DNA of 64,000 nt from Leptospiraceae bacterium (lineage in GTDB: Bacteria > Spirochaetota > Leptospiria > Leptospirales > Leptospiraceae), in contig JACKPA010000004.1 of assembly GCA_024233865.1 (NCBI GenBank), forward strand, positions 62,001 to 126,000, written 5' to 3'. Under the pieces are notes generated by a model. It did no database searches and was not told the origin of the DNA. It worked only from the letters and a program-made list of their open reading frames with translations. Positions 53,924-63,896 of this stretch are shown piece after piece. The position numbers were made by a program, and so were the translations under genes. Position 1 is the stretch's first letter; each line of letters begins with the position of its first letter.

Positions 53924-54107
53924 TTAGTTGAAATTTCTCCTAAGGAGTGACTTAAGTCACTCGCTAATAGAAGCAAAAGTGTGAGGCTATAAAGGAATGT
54001 GATAAAAATCCGATAATAAAAGTATGAATACAAGAATAATAGAAGAACGGAAGCTCTTCTTGTCTATCCATTCAAGACGCTCGGAATAACAATATAAGAA
54101 TAATTAA
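53924..54107. other. Intergenic, no gene seen
   Basis: Spacer between the FHA gene and the MITE-like element. It contains cttaagtcactcgctaatag and a ttctattcttg-type repeat but no convincing gene. Confidence 0.4.
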
Positions 54108-54254
54108 TTAACGTCAGTTCGACATAAGAAAAATTCCTAACAATTATTAGGGTAAACACAGTGGTTTACCCCTACACCAAAGGCTATCAAAGGCTTTTTG
54201 TAAGGGCAATCCCCCCGTGGTTGCCCAAAAATTTTTACATCGAACTCACGTTAA
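54108..54254. repeat. MITE-like inverted-repeat element, copy 1 (147 bp)
   Basis: Terminal inverted repeats ttaacgtcagttcgac and cgaactcacgttaa enclose two internal palindromes: gggtaaacacagtggtttac and a gggcaatc/gttgccc arm pair. The right end touches the stop codon of the GT4 gene (54255). The same element occurs in the opposite orientation at 62093-62250 and in decayed form at ~63515-63628. No coding capacity, so if mobile it is non-autonomous; it may serve as a bidirectional terminator. Confidence 0.75.
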
Positions 54255-55403
54255 TTACTTATTTAATAAAAGAGCGTTTAGGATAACGCTCTTTTTCCAT
54301 TCAAATGTAATTTCATCTTCGATTTCTTTTGCCGTTTTTTCCCAAGTCCATAAGCTTGTATCCCAGGCTTTTCCTCTTTCCCAAAGATTTTCTTTATAAA
54401 CTTTGAGAATGGCTTCTTTCCAATCCGATACGTTTTTGGGTGGAACAAACATATCCACTTCCGGGTCGAGCATTTCTCTCAAAACGGGAATATCAGAAAC
54501 GATGCATACCTTTTGGTTGTACAATGCCTCCAAAACAGGAAGTCCAAACCCTTCATGCAAAGTTGGAAATAAAAACAATTTGCAATTTTTATAAAGTCTT
54601 GAAATGATTGTTTCATTTGGATTTTCCACAAAAACGATCCCATGCGGTTTGTAAAATCCGCTTTTGAGATTGTTAATCAGTTCGTTTTCTCCCCAACCAA
54701 CTCTTCCGGCAATAAGCAATTTATACGGAAAGTTCAATTCCTCCTCTTTTGCCTCAATATAGGCACTAATGAGAGTGGATAGGTTTTTGCGTGGTTCTAC
54801 CGTAGAAACGGTTAAAATATAGTTGTCATATTCAAATTCATCATCCTCTTCTACAATAGGAAGGCTAACACCGGGATAAACTACTTTCAGTTTTTCTTTT
54901 ACAGAAGGATTGTAATTATGGATTTCGTTATAGGTATTTTGAGACAAACAAAATATCTTGTCTGCATTTGCCATTGTTCTTCCAGAAAGGAACTTATGCT
55001 GATGATAGTTGAATTTGGTCATGGTATCCGGAACGGTAACAAAATTCAAATCGTGGTAGTTTACAACCGATGGAATTTTTAGCTTACGGTAAGGAAGGAG
55101 TTGTAGTGTCCCCCAAAGAATGTCTATATAATCTTTTCTAACTCTGTGGGGTAAGGTAACATTTAACCAAAAAATTCCCGGCATTTTATTGTCTATCCGA
55201 ATTGTGACAGATTCTGTCTGTAAAGCATCCCAAAACATGGGGTGAATCTTTTTGTTTGAGTAGAGATAGTAATCGAATTTGGAATCAGGACGAGACAAAA
55301 CTTTTAGTACTTCAAACAGGTACCTTGAATTTCCTGTCATTCCATAAGACAAGGGTCTTGCGTCGATTCCTACTCTTGGTTTAAGTTTATTGTTTGGTTT
55401 CAT
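54255..55403 (-). CDS. Glycosyltransferase family 4 (GT-B) protein
   Basis: 382 residues. The N-terminal acceptor domain starts GIDARPLSYGMTGNSRYLFE. The C-terminal donor domain has STVEPRKNL, LLIAGRVGWG and PTLHEGFGLPVLEA, the E-x7-E motif of retaining GT4 enzymes. It likely adds a sugar during lipopolysaccharide or exopolysaccharide assembly at the membrane. It is last in the DAGK-MoxR-DUF58-GT4 run, 15 bases after DUF58. Confidence 0.88.
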   Translation of the reverse strand: MKPNNKLKPRVGIDARPLSYGMTGNSRYLFEVLKVLSRPDSKFDYYLYSNKKIHPMFWDALQTESVTIRIDNKMPGIFWLNVTLPHRVRKDYIDILWGTLQLLPYRKLKIPSVVNYHDLNFVTVPDTMTKFNYHQHKFLSGRTMANADKIFCLSQNTYNEIHNYNPSVKEKLKVVYPGVSLPIVEEDDEFEYDNYILTVSTVEPRKNLSTLISAYIEAKEEELNFPYKLLIAGRVGWGENELINNLKSGFYKPHGIVFVENPNETIISRLYKNCKLFLFPTLHEGFGLPVLEALYNQKVCIVSDIPVLREMLDPEVDMFVPPKNVSDWKEAILKVYKENLWERGKAWDTSLWTWEKTAKEIEDEITFEWKKSVILNALLLNK

Positions 55404-55418
55404 TGGATTTTAGGTGAT

Positions 55419-56249
55419 TTAAGTGTTTAAAAATTCTAAAATACTTTTCCCCAGTTCACTGTCGGTTCTGAGATCGAGCAAATTGTAGTGAAAAAATCGG
55501 TGCAAAAGTTCCGAGTCTTCCCTGAAAGAAGAATTGTAGCGGTTATCCCCAATTCCGCTTTCCGAATTTTGAACAAAAAAGGACTTAAAAATAGCTTCAT
55601 CTCCTAAAGTCTCCGTAATATCATAAACCCGAATGGCATATAATTCGTGCATTTCCATAATAGGTCTGAATTTTTCGAGCTTCGGGAGGTTTGCAAAATC
55701 ACTGATAATATAAGAAGCAGATTTCCGAACAAATTTATTTTTTAAAAACATAAAAGGGAGCAAATGATTGGTCATTTTATTCTCAAGGCTCATTTCATTT
55801 ATCACTTTAAGGATTTTATAGGCTGAGTTTCTTGTTTTGATCTCTTCGGTAACTCTTTCAAGTTTGTCAGAATACAAAATAATTTTTACCCGATCCCCCA
55901 CAAAGACAGAAAGCAATGTTAAAAAAGCCAGAAACTGAAATCCGACAAAAAATTTGGAATAGGCATTTGCTCCTCGTTCGTCCATAGAAGTAGAAACGTC
56001 AAAAAATAGGTTCACAAGCCTATCGTTTTCTTCGTAGTATTCTTTTACATACAACTCTGCCAGTCTAGAACTCACATTCCAATCAATTAAACGCGTATCA
56101 TCCCCATAAACATAAGATCGAACTTCTTTAAAATCCAATCCTCTTCCGGTTTTATTGGTATAAAGAGAGCCGGAACGATTTGTAAATAATTTCTTCTTGT
56201 GTTTTATTTCTATTTGTTGGATTAATCGTTCTAATTCTTTGAGTAGCAT
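55419..56249 (-). CDS. DUF58 domain protein (vWA-like)
   Basis: 276 residues. The DUF58 signature GRGLDFKEVRSYVYGDDTRL continues with IDWNVSSR, and a vWA-like FDVSTSMD supplies a MIDAS-type metal site. It pairs with MoxR ATPases, which act on or through these proteins. The ATG overlaps the MoxR stop (TAATG), so translation is coupled. Batl/Bat aerotolerance proteins of Leptospira are relatives, but the vWA membrane partners are absent here. Confidence 0.88.
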   Translation of the reverse strand: MLLKELERLIQQIEIKHKKKLFTNRSGSLYTNKTGRGLDFKEVRSYVYGDDTRLIDWNVSSRLAELYVKEYYEENDRLVNLFFDVSTSMDERGANAYSKFFVGFQFLAFLTLLSVFVGDRVKIILYSDKLERVTEEIKTRNSAYKILKVINEMSLENKMTNHLLPFMFLKNKFVRKSASYIISDFANLPKLEKFRPIMEMHELYAIRVYDITETLGDEAIFKSFFVQNSESGIGDNRYNSSFREDSELLHRFFHYNLLDLRTDSELGKSILEFLNT

Positions 56250-57235
56250 TATGGTAATTCAGTGCTTTCCATTATGGTTTTGATAAGCGAATCAACGGAT
56301 ATTTCCTCGGCTATCGCCTCAAATGTTAAAATAATCCGGTGTCTCAAAATCTCAAACATCGACTTTCGAATATCTTCCGGAACAACAAAGTTCCTTCCCA
56401 TAAGCAAAGAGTTTGCTCTGGCAGCTCTTAAAATAGACAAGGATGCCCTGGGAGAAGCACCATGCTTGATGTATGGCTTTATATCTGAAATTTCGGTTGT
56501 TTCCGGTCTGGAATTTCGAATAATCCGGACAATATATTCTTTAAGCTTGGGGTCAACATAAATCGCATCAGACATTTGGCATATTGACAGAATTGCTTCC
56601 CTGGATAAGACGCACTTGATTTCCTGTCTATGGTCGGTTGTCCCACCATGCTGGTCCAATACGGCAACTTCTTCTGCAAAAGAAGGGTAGTTTACGTTGA
56701 TTTTCATAAAGAACCTATCCATCTGAGCTTCCGGAAGTTGATAGGTTCCTTCATGATCAATCGGATTTTCGGTTGCCATCACCATAAAAGGAAGAGGAAG
56801 CGCAAAGGTATTGTCGCCAATTGTGACAATTTTTTCTTCCATACACTGCAACAAAGCAGACTGGACCTTGGCGGGAGATCGATTGATTTCGTCTGCAAGA
56901 AGCATACCGGTAAAAATAGGTCCTTTTCTGGTCTCAAAAACGGCATCTTTCGGATTAAAAACAACCGTTCCTATCAAATCCGCAGGTAATAAGTCCGGCG
57001 TAAACTGTATCCTTTTGAAAGAAAGGTCAATACATTTGGCAATAGATTTTGCCAATAAAGTTTTTGCCAATCCCGGCATTCCTTCCAAAAGAACGTGCCC
57101 CTGGGAAATCAAGCTAACAACCACATTGTGGATAACTTCCTCTTGTCCCGTAATTTCCTTTTTTAATTCAATAAGAACCTTGTTTAATTTGGATCTAGTT
57201 TCTTGAATTTCTGTTTCTGATATTCTTTCTTCCAT
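56249..57235 (-). CDS. MoxR-family AAA ATPase
   Basis: 328 residues. Walker A GMPGLAKT, Walker B LLADEINRSPAK, sensor 1 VMATENP and the QLPEAQMDRF arginine-finger region are all present, as in MoxR/RavA chaperone-like ATPases. It overlaps DUF58 by one base and starts 5 bases after the lipid kinase stop. The MoxR-DUF58 pair probably remodels an envelope or metal-dependent target. Confidence 0.93.
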   Translation of the reverse strand: MEERISETEIQETRSKLNKVLIELKKEITGQEEVIHNVVVSLISQGHVLLEGMPGLAKTLLAKSIAKCIDLSFKRIQFTPDLLPADLIGTVVFNPKDAVFETRKGPIFTGMLLADEINRSPAKVQSALLQCMEEKIVTIGDNTFALPLPFMVMATENPIDHEGTYQLPEAQMDRFFMKINVNYPSFAEEVAVLDQHGGTTDHRQEIKCVLSREAILSICQMSDAIYVDPKLKEYIVRIIRNSRPETTEISDIKPYIKHGASPRASLSILRAARANSLLMGRNFVVPEDIRKSMFEILRHRIILTFEAIAEEISVDSLIKTIMESTELP

Positions 57236-57240
57236 GGTAC

Positions 57241-58173
57241 CTAAATTTTAAACTTTACTCTTGCTGGTATAATTTCTGCTGTTAGGGGAATCATTCCAAT
57301 ATCATCCCCATCACTGTCGATAAAAATTCGATCATTCGGATTAGTAGGCTCTACAATCACCTTTTTGGCTTGATAATTTTTAACGTTTTTGCAGCTTAAA
57401 ATCGTCCCGTTATATAGCTTGGAAGAATAGAGTACTTTTTCCGCTAAATTCCAGTCTTCTATTACGGTGATATTAAATAATCCGTCTGTTATATGAGCTT
57501 CCGGATTAATTTGCATTCCTCCACCAAAAAACTGCCCGTTACACACAGCAAGTGTAACAATGGTCATGGTCTGTTCCAAATAATCGTCAAATTTAACTTT
57601 GATTTCCTTATTTTTGTAACCAAACAAATTGCTAAGAGCACCCAAATAATAAGAAAAAGCACCAAATTTTTTGGAAGATCGGTTTACGTCATACACAACC
57701 GCACCCGCCATTCCACAGCCTGCGATGTTATTAAAAAACCTTTCCTTGGTAGTCCCACCCAATGCCGTATACCGAATTTTTCCCACATCAACTAAGATTT
57801 CTTTTCCATTGTGGATTTTCCGGATACTTAGGCTTGGGTCACTGGGAACACCTAATGTCCGGCAAAAATCCCCTCCGGTACCCATATTGAGTATGACGAT
57901 ATTGGCAATTTGATTCGAATTTTCGATGGCACAATACCCATTGATGACTTCCGAAACCGTGCCGTCACCACCTACTACAACAATGGTTTCGACCTTCTCT
58001 TGTAGGGCTTTTTTGGCAAATTCGGTTGCATCGCCTTGTTTTCCGGTAATTTGGAAGGAATAATCTTTGATGTTATTTTCTTTCAGTAGGGATTCAATTT
58101 CGTGCCACCTACGCCCGGCACTACCACCCGCAGATTTTGGGTTAATAATCAGATGTATTTTGTTAAAGCTCAT
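57241..58173 (-). CDS. Diacylglycerol/sphingosine kinase-family lipid kinase
   Basis: 310 residues. The catalytic GGDGTVSEV segment is at ~75-83, preceded by LIINPKSAGG, and the C-terminal beta domain reads NGQFFGGGMQINPEAHITDG, as in YegS/DgkB proteins. It phosphorylates a lipid or diacylglycerol using ATP, recycling membrane lipids. It is the first gene of the four-gene operon with MoxR, DUF58 and GT4. Confidence 0.88.
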   Translation of the reverse strand: MSFNKIHLIINPKSAGGSAGRRWHEIESLLKENNIKDYSFQITGKQGDATEFAKKALQEKVETIVVVGGDGTVSEVINGYCAIENSNQIANIVILNMGTGGDFCRTLGVPSDPSLSIRKIHNGKEILVDVGKIRYTALGGTTKERFFNNIAGCGMAGAVVYDVNRSSKKFGAFSYYLGALSNLFGYKNKEIKVKFDDYLEQTMTIVTLAVCNGQFFGGGMQINPEAHITDGLFNITVIEDWNLAEKVLYSSKLYNGTILSCKNVKNYQAKKVIVEPTNPNDRIFIDSDGDDIGMIPLTAEIIPARVKFKI

Positions 58174-58424
58174 ATAGTTTTATCAATTGTAGAGACGTTT
58201 TTCAAATTCTATTATCGTAAGAAATAATAAACAATTAGAAATAACAAGTCTTTTTTCTTGTAAAAAAGCAAGGAGTGGTCATTTACATGTTTATCAGCTG
58301 AAAGTTGTTCTTGGTTTAGTTCCATTTTCCTAAAAATAATAGCGAATTTTTAAAGTTGGCATTAAATCTACCTATTGAGAACATGCTCCAAACAGCAAAT
58401 AAAAGATAACATAAGGGTTCTAAA

Positions 58425-58784
58425 ATGAAAACAACTAAACTATTGATATTCTCAACTATTTTTATGGTAATCGCTGCCTATACCCTAAGCAGTCATAAGC
58501 TCGAACCTACTAAAGCCATTTTAGAGATGCAAAAAAGCGGTGAAAATTTTGAGCTTAGCAGTAAAGGATTAAAAGGAGCTAAATTTACTATCAAAGACGG
58601 AAATTTAGTAACAACATTTGATGTTGGTGGATTGTTACAACTTTATACAGCAAAAACTTCCACCCTGGAAATTCAGATTTTTATTGATGGAAAACCTGCG
58701 TTACTGAATTTGCAACCACGTGGATCTGTTTTTCTTATCTATGAAAAAGATACTAAAGTGACAATTAAACTTCAAAAGAAGTAG
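58425..58784 (+). CDS. Small exported hypothetical protein
   Basis: 119 residues. N-terminal signal or anchor (LLIFSTIFMVIAAYTL) then a ~95-residue beta-rich domain. No Cys in the signal region, so it is not a lipoprotein. No recognised family. Convergent neighbours are absent; a 250 bp upstream gap could hold its promoter. Confidence 0.65.
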   Translation: MKTTKLLIFSTIFMVIAAYTLSSHKLEPTKAILEMQKSGENFELSSKGLKGAKFTIKDGNLVTTFDVGGLLQLYTAKTSTLEIQIFIDGKPALLNLQPRGSVFLIYEKDTKVTIKLQKK

Positions 58785-58889
58785 TTTTTTTATTCGTAAG
58801 AGTGTTGTCGTATGAAAGGCACAACCGAGTGGTGGTAGAAAAAAGTATTGACTAAAAATAGAATAAAGCTTAAAAAAATTGCATAGGAT

Positions 58890-60254
58890 ATGAAAAATTG
58901 TCTTTTTATTTTATGCCTTATTTTTACGTGTTTTTGGAATTGTGCTGCAAAAGTTCCGGATACAACCCCTTACTTGGCAGCTCTCTTATTACAATGGTAT
59001 GATGATCCTGTTACTTTTATAGACTGGATGCGACTTATAGGTGTAGAGGGAAGTGGAAGTATCAGTTATGGGATAGCTGTAAATAATTCTAACAACCTAT
59101 ATGCAGTAGGTGCAACTACTGGCGATTTGGACGGACAAACCTATACGGGTGACGAAGAAAGCACAGATGTTGTTATTACAAAGTATGACATAAACGGAAA
59201 TAAACAATGGACAAGACTCTTAGGGGCAAATGGTAAAGATGCTTCCGGTATAGGTGTTACTTCGGATAGCAGCGATAATGTTTATGCAACTGGTTTAACA
59301 TATAATGATTTGGATGGTCAAACCAAAACAGGACTTTTGGATATGTTTATTGCGAAATATGATGGCAATGGAAACCAAACCTGGTTAAAACTTGTAGGTA
59401 ACACTTTAACATTTACCGGTGGAACCGATGTAACGGTTAATTCAAACGACGAAATCTATGTTACTGGTGATACTACAGGAAATTTAAACGGACAAACTAC
59501 CGTAAGTGGTCTCACAAATACGGATTTATTTCTCATCAAATATGATAGCAGTGGAAATACTCTATGGACTCAACTATTAGGGGTAAGTGGTGTCAATACA
59601 AACGCCAGAGGTATAGCATTAGATAGTTCTGGCAATGTATATATTGCAGGGTATACACAAGGAAATTTGAACAACGAAACTTTGACAGGTACTCAAGATA
59701 TGGCGATTGCAAAATACGATGGTAGCGGAAATCTAAAGGGAGTAAAACTTCTAGGAATAGCTGGATGTACCACTGCTGCCAATGCCATTAAGGTAGATAG
59801 TAACGGAAACATCTATATAACAGGGTGGACAACAGGGAGTTTGGATGGACAAACCCTGACGGGTGAAAATGACTTATTTCTTGTCAAATACGATGGCAGC
59901 GGTAACAAACAATGGACGAGACTCTTAGGAGCAAGTGGATCGAAAACCCAAGCTTCTGATCTTACCTTAGATAGCGGTAGCAATATATACGTTACCGGGT
60001 GGACATTAGGCGATCTTGATGGACAGACATCTATCGGAACAAGAGATGCTTTTGTTGTGAAATACGATACAAATGGAAACAAACAATGGACAAAACTTCT
60101 GGGAAATGAAGGAATAGATACCATAGGAGCTGGAATTACCACCGATAGTAGCAATAACATTTACGGAACAGGCTGGACTTATGGGGATCTTGAAAAGGAA
60201 ACCAAAACCGGAACCATTGATATTTTTATTACCAAATATAAGTTTACACCATGA
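58890..60254 (+). CDS. SBBP-repeat beta-propeller lipoprotein
   Basis: 454 residues. The signal peptide ends in FWNCAA with lipidation at Cys18. From ~residue 45 there are about seven ~57-residue SBBP repeats, each with a YDxNGNKQWTRLLG-type strand, then a NNIYxTGxTxGDLDGQT turn. This is the six- or seven-bladed propeller fold frequent in Leptospira surface lipoproteins. It likely binds a ligand at the outer-membrane surface. The repeats are strong in protein but diverged in DNA. Confidence 0.85.
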   Translation: MKNCLFILCLIFTCFWNCAAKVPDTTPYLAALLLQWYDDPVTFIDWMRLIGVEGSGSISYGIAVNNSNNLYAVGATTGDLDGQTYTGDEESTDVVITKYDINGNKQWTRLLGANGKDASGIGVTSDSSDNVYATGLTYNDLDGQTKTGLLDMFIAKYDGNGNQTWLKLVGNTLTFTGGTDVTVNSNDEIYVTGDTTGNLNGQTTVSGLTNTDLFLIKYDSSGNTLWTQLLGVSGVNTNARGIALDSSGNVYIAGYTQGNLNNETLTGTQDMAIAKYDGSGNLKGVKLLGIAGCTTAANAIKVDSNGNIYITGWTTGSLDGQTLTGENDLFLVKYDGSGNKQWTRLLGASGSKTQASDLTLDSGSNIYVTGWTLGDLDGQTSIGTRDAFVVKYDTNGNKQWTKLLGNEGIDTIGAGITTDSSNNIYGTGWTYGDLEKETKTGTIDIFITKYKFTP

Positions 60255-60458
60255 TTTGTATGATTGGATTGTCTTAATTTTAAAGAATTTTCATTCACCT
60301 AAAAGGACTTTACTGCGTCCATAACCACAAAAATGGATGCATTTGGATTGTTATTGACATAATTAGCATTTTTAGTAATTTTTTTAAAAAAGATGTATAC
60401 TTTTTAAGGTTAATTCTGTCTAATTACATAGTAAGCTATAGCTTTAAAGAGGGAAAAA

Positions 60459-61982
60459 ATGAAAAATTTAATATCAGTGGTAGTAATGATATTAATTTTA
60501 GTCGCTTGTAGCGGCAAAAAGAAAGGCTTCATTCCTATAATGGGCGTACTTGCCCTAACAGGAGACGGAGCCAGTGCGGGATGCACATCCGGAGAGGAAT
60601 TAACCTCCTCAAACGGGGACGAGAGTGATTCTCCGGCAGTTTCGGACACACAGGTAGTAGTCCAAACAGATTTAGGAAACGGTACAACAGAAGACTTCAC
60701 TTATCAATCAACTTTGGAATTACCGGTGGAAGTTAATGTATTGTACGATAACGGCACACCAATTCCAAATGCCTATGTAACGATTAACAAGGAAATTTCT
60801 GGTAATCCACTAACAAGCAAACTGACAGACGAAAACGGAATTGTCAACGATACTCTAACCGTTGATGCAACCCAAAAAAAAATCTATGCAGTTGTTTCGA
60901 TAGGAGATTCCGTTTCCACCCAAAAAGAAGCGAGTATACCTGAGCCAATTATAGACGAATCCAAAGGAACCATAACAATTTCCAAAATTATAATAACTTT
61001 TGTTATATTTAGTGATTCGCAAATAGAGACTCAGATTACGGATAGAGATGGAGATGGAGTGAATGATGTTGATGACGCATATCCTGACGATAGTTCTAAA
61101 TCAGCAACCATTCGTTTTCCGGAAGGTTCAGTTGATCCTGTGACAGGTGTTTTGGATCCTAAAACTGCTGTTCACACAATTTCTTTTGAAGACCTTTATC
61201 CCAATGCTGGAGATGCTGACTTAAACGATTATACGGTCCAGCTCTGGTATGAAGAGGATTTAAACTCACAAGGGAAAATAGTGGAAATCAGGGGTTATTA
61301 CCAACACGTCGCTCATGGTGCCGGTTATGTACACAACTTCAAATTGAAACTTCCATCTAATTCAAATATTTCTACAGGAACAGTAAAATTTGGTAGATTG
61401 GTAACGGATGCCAGTGGTACTCTTTTGCAAAAGAGTACAATGAGGAATATTACCACAAATGAATTAAGTGATGGTTTACTCATTTTAGAAGATAGTGACA
61501 AGACAATTCCTTCGTCCAATGTAAAAGGAGAAGAGTTTAAACCGGGTTACATCTCCAAAATCAGATTACTGTTTAGCAATCCAATAGATAAACAAGTTCT
61601 TGGCAAACGCCCTTATGACCTATTTATCTATGTGAAAAACACAAAACAAAATATCCATTTTCCAGGAAGATATACCAAAGAAGACGGTAGTGATAAATTT
61701 GTTGATAAAAACAAGTTTCCGTTTGCCATTATGGTTCCGGGAGTATGGGCATGGCCTTACGAAAGATGTGATATTCGAATTACCGATGTCTCAAAATTAG
61801 ACGGAGGCTGTTACAAAAAATCTGTTACTGGTTATGAAAATTTCAAACCTTGGGCAGAAAGCTTAGGAGGATTATTCCAAGATTGGTACAACTATGTTGT
61901 GTCAGACAGAGTTTATTACTCAGTGTTTGACAAACTTCCATCAAAATTATTGGAACCTTTAACTCCAACTTCTCTCGAATAG
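60459..61982 (+). CDS. LruC-domain lipoprotein
   Basis: 507 residues. The signal peptide ends LVACSG (Cys17 lipidated). A Ser/Asp-rich linker leads to a beta-sandwich, then a calcium-binding DRDGDGVNDVDDAYPDDSSK segment (TSP3-like) and the LruC domain ATIRFPEG, TISFEDLYPNAGDADLNDYT and downstream. LruC is a named outer-membrane lipoprotein of Leptospira; the domain also occurs in other bacteria. It is a surface-exposed candidate. A ribosome-binding site gaggg lies 9 bases before the ATG. Confidence 0.85.
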   Translation: MKNLISVVVMILILVACSGKKKGFIPIMGVLALTGDGASAGCTSGEELTSSNGDESDSPAVSDTQVVVQTDLGNGTTEDFTYQSTLELPVEVNVLYDNGTPIPNAYVTINKEISGNPLTSKLTDENGIVNDTLTVDATQKKIYAVVSIGDSVSTQKEASIPEPIIDESKGTITISKIIITFVIFSDSQIETQITDRDGDGVNDVDDAYPDDSSKSATIRFPEGSVDPVTGVLDPKTAVHTISFEDLYPNAGDADLNDYTVQLWYEEDLNSQGKIVEIRGYYQHVAHGAGYVHNFKLKLPSNSNISTGTVKFGRLVTDASGTLLQKSTMRNITTNELSDGLLILEDSDKTIPSSNVKGEEFKPGYISKIRLLFSNPIDKQVLGKRPYDLFIYVKNTKQNIHFPGRYTKEDGSDKFVDKNKFPFAIMVPGVWAWPYERCDIRITDVSKLDGGCYKKSVTGYENFKPWAESLGGLFQDWYNYVVSDRVYYSVFDKLPSKLLEPLTPTSLE

Positions 61983-62092
61983 GGAAATAGAGCTATTTTG
62001 TCTGAAGCGTTTTTTTGTATATACAAGAAAGCGTTTCAGACTTTTATGTTCTCATAATTTTGCTAGAGTAACAGGCAAGATGCCTGTTCTAC

Positions 62093-62250
62093 TTAACGTG
62101 AGTTCGATATAACATTTTGATTTCATTTAAAGGGCAACCACAGAGGGATTGCCCCTACAAAACCTATGGTATTTTTGGGCGTAGGGGTAAACCACTGTGT
62201 TTACCCTTCTTATTTTGATAATATTTTTCCTTACGTCGAACTGACGTTAC
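62093..62250. repeat. MITE-like inverted-repeat element, copy 2 (158 bp)
   Basis: Opposite orientation to the copy at 54108-54254: left end ttaacgtgagttcgat, right end tcgaactgacgttac. It encloses gggcaaccacagagggattg...ccc and ggggtaaaccactgtgttta..ccc palindromes. Its right end touches the stop codon of the CaiB-family gene at 62251, just as copy 1 touches the GT4 stop codon. Confidence 0.75.
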
Positions 62251-63471
62251 TTAATGATGTGGACCACCTATGATTTTTGCGTCATGCAATTTGGCAATTT
62301 CTCCCTCACTCATTCCTAACACACCCGATAAAATTTCATCCGTATGCTCACCCAAAACGGCAGCCCTTATAGGCTCTGCTCTCGGATAAGAGCTAAATTC
62401 AAAAGGGGTGCCGGGAGTAAGATAAGAACCTATACCAGGTTGCTCTAACATACTAAACATAGGATTGTAAGGAGAACATTCTTGATCTTCTTCCACAACC
62501 TCTTTAAAGGTTCTAAATACAGACCAAGTGATATTATTTTTATCAAACACGTCTTTAAAATCACTTACATTTTTACTCAAAAACCACTTTTCCAGAATGG
62601 CAGTAATTTCTTCTCTGGCTTGAAAACGATCTCCTTCATTTTTGAAGTTCAAACCTAATCTATTAGCTAGAGCATTGAATTCGTCTGTTAGGCCGGTTAT
62701 TTCAGCAATTCCATCCCATTGCCTTCTGGTAAGACCTACGAGCATAATCCTTTTCCCGTCTTTTGTCACAAAATCTTTCCCATAAGCTCCGTACAAATAA
62801 TTACCGTATTTGGGACGTTCCACTTTGTTTACCATAACTTCAGAGATATTTCCAAGATTTCCGAGCATGGCAAGAGCGACATCAGTGAGAGATATTTTGA
62901 TATGCTGTCCTTCTCCTTTTAGCCTTCGGTTACGTTCTGCTGCCAATATACCCAAAGCCAGCATTTGACCGGTTATGCAATCCCAAGCCGGTAGAACATG
63001 GGAAACAGGCTCTTTGCTTGTTTCATTTCCTGTTACAAAAGGAAATCCCACAGAAGGATTGACCGTATAATCTACAGCCGGTTTGCCGTCACGATGTCCC
63101 AATACCTCGACCATTATCAAATCTTTGCGATGTTTTTTGAGGTTTTCGTAACTCATCCAGCCCCTTACTCTAAGATTGGTTAAAAATATACCAGCATTAT
63201 CTCCTGGTGCACATACCAAACGAGTGACAATCTCTTGTCCCTCCGGTGTATTTACGTTTACGGCAATGGAGCGTTTTCCTTTGTTTAAGCCAGCCCAGAA
63301 TAGGCTTTTATTATCTTTTGTGACAGGCCACCTATGGTAATCAAGACCTCCACCAACTCTATCAAAACGGATTACATCCGCCCCTAACTGTGCTAGGGTC
63401 ATGCCCGCCAAAGGCGCGGCAACAAAAGCCGAACCTTCTACGATTCTCAAGCCCTCAAGAATTCCTGACAT
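62251..63471 (-). CDS. CaiB/BaiF family CoA-transferase, 2-methylfumaryl-CoA isomerase-like
   Basis: 406 residues, the family length. The N-terminus reads GLRIVEGSAFVAAPLAGMTL then AQLGADVIRFD, and WAGLNKGKRSIAVN follows. Asp at the LPAWDCITGQM position is the expected catalytic Asp. The EGSAFVAAPL and GGGLDYHRWP segments look like 2-methylfumaryl-CoA isomerase (Mct) of the 3-hydroxypropionate bicycle. In other bacteria such enzymes move CoA on C5 dicarboxylates. Neighbours include a probable mutase start (63897); the MaoC hydratase is at 25160. Confidence 0.78.
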   Translation of the reverse strand: MSGILEGLRIVEGSAFVAAPLAGMTLAQLGADVIRFDRVGGGLDYHRWPVTKDNKSLFWAGLNKGKRSIAVNVNTPEGQEIVTRLVCAPGDNAGIFLTNLRVRGWMSYENLKKHRKDLIMVEVLGHRDGKPAVDYTVNPSVGFPFVTGNETSKEPVSHVLPAWDCITGQMLALGILAAERNRRLKGEGQHIKISLTDVALAMLGNLGNISEVMVNKVERPKYGNYLYGAYGKDFVTKDGKRIMLVGLTRRQWDGIAEITGLTDEFNALANRLGLNFKNEGDRFQAREEITAILEKWFLSKNVSDFKDVFDKNNITWSVFRTFKEVVEEDQECSPYNPMFSMLEQPGIGSYLTPGTPFEFSSYPRAEPIRAAVLGEHTDEILSGVLGMSEGEIAKLHDAKIIGGPHH

Positions 63472-63896
63472 CCTTTCTCCTTTATCGTACTATGATTTAT
63501 ATGATTTTTACTATTAGAGACAGACCGGATTGCCTCTACTAAAGCCATGTTTTCAGGGCTGCAGGAGTAATCCACTATGTTTACCCTCTAATTTTGGAAT
63601 AAAATTGCTTAAACGAAACTCACATTAATTTTAAATTCGTTAATCACTTCTTCAACAGCATAATATTTGTAAAGTTTTTTTCTTTCAGCGTTTGTCTATC
63701 CGAGAATATAAGAGATATAAATGTTGTAAACAATCAACCTTGCCTCTTTATTTTCATGGATATAACGTTTATTCTTTCCTACTTTTGTACCAGTATTTTC
63801 TGAAGTTTTTGAAATTTTTTTTATTTACTTTAATTTTTATTTAATTTCTATTGGAATTTAAGTTGTTCAACCAGAAACAAATAGGAAATATAAGTC
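63472..63896. other. Intergenic with decayed MITE-like repeat
   Basis: From ~63515 to 63628 it resembles the MITE-like element: ggattgcctctac, aatccactatgtttaccctc, and the end cgaaactcacattaa, all with mismatches to the intact copies. The rest to 63896 is AT-rich with no gene, and probably holds the promoter of the next gene. Confidence 0.5.

Noticed and set aside
59000..60250. Tandem DNA repeat in the SBBP gene
   Set aside because: The repetition is in protein only; at DNA level the units have diverged.
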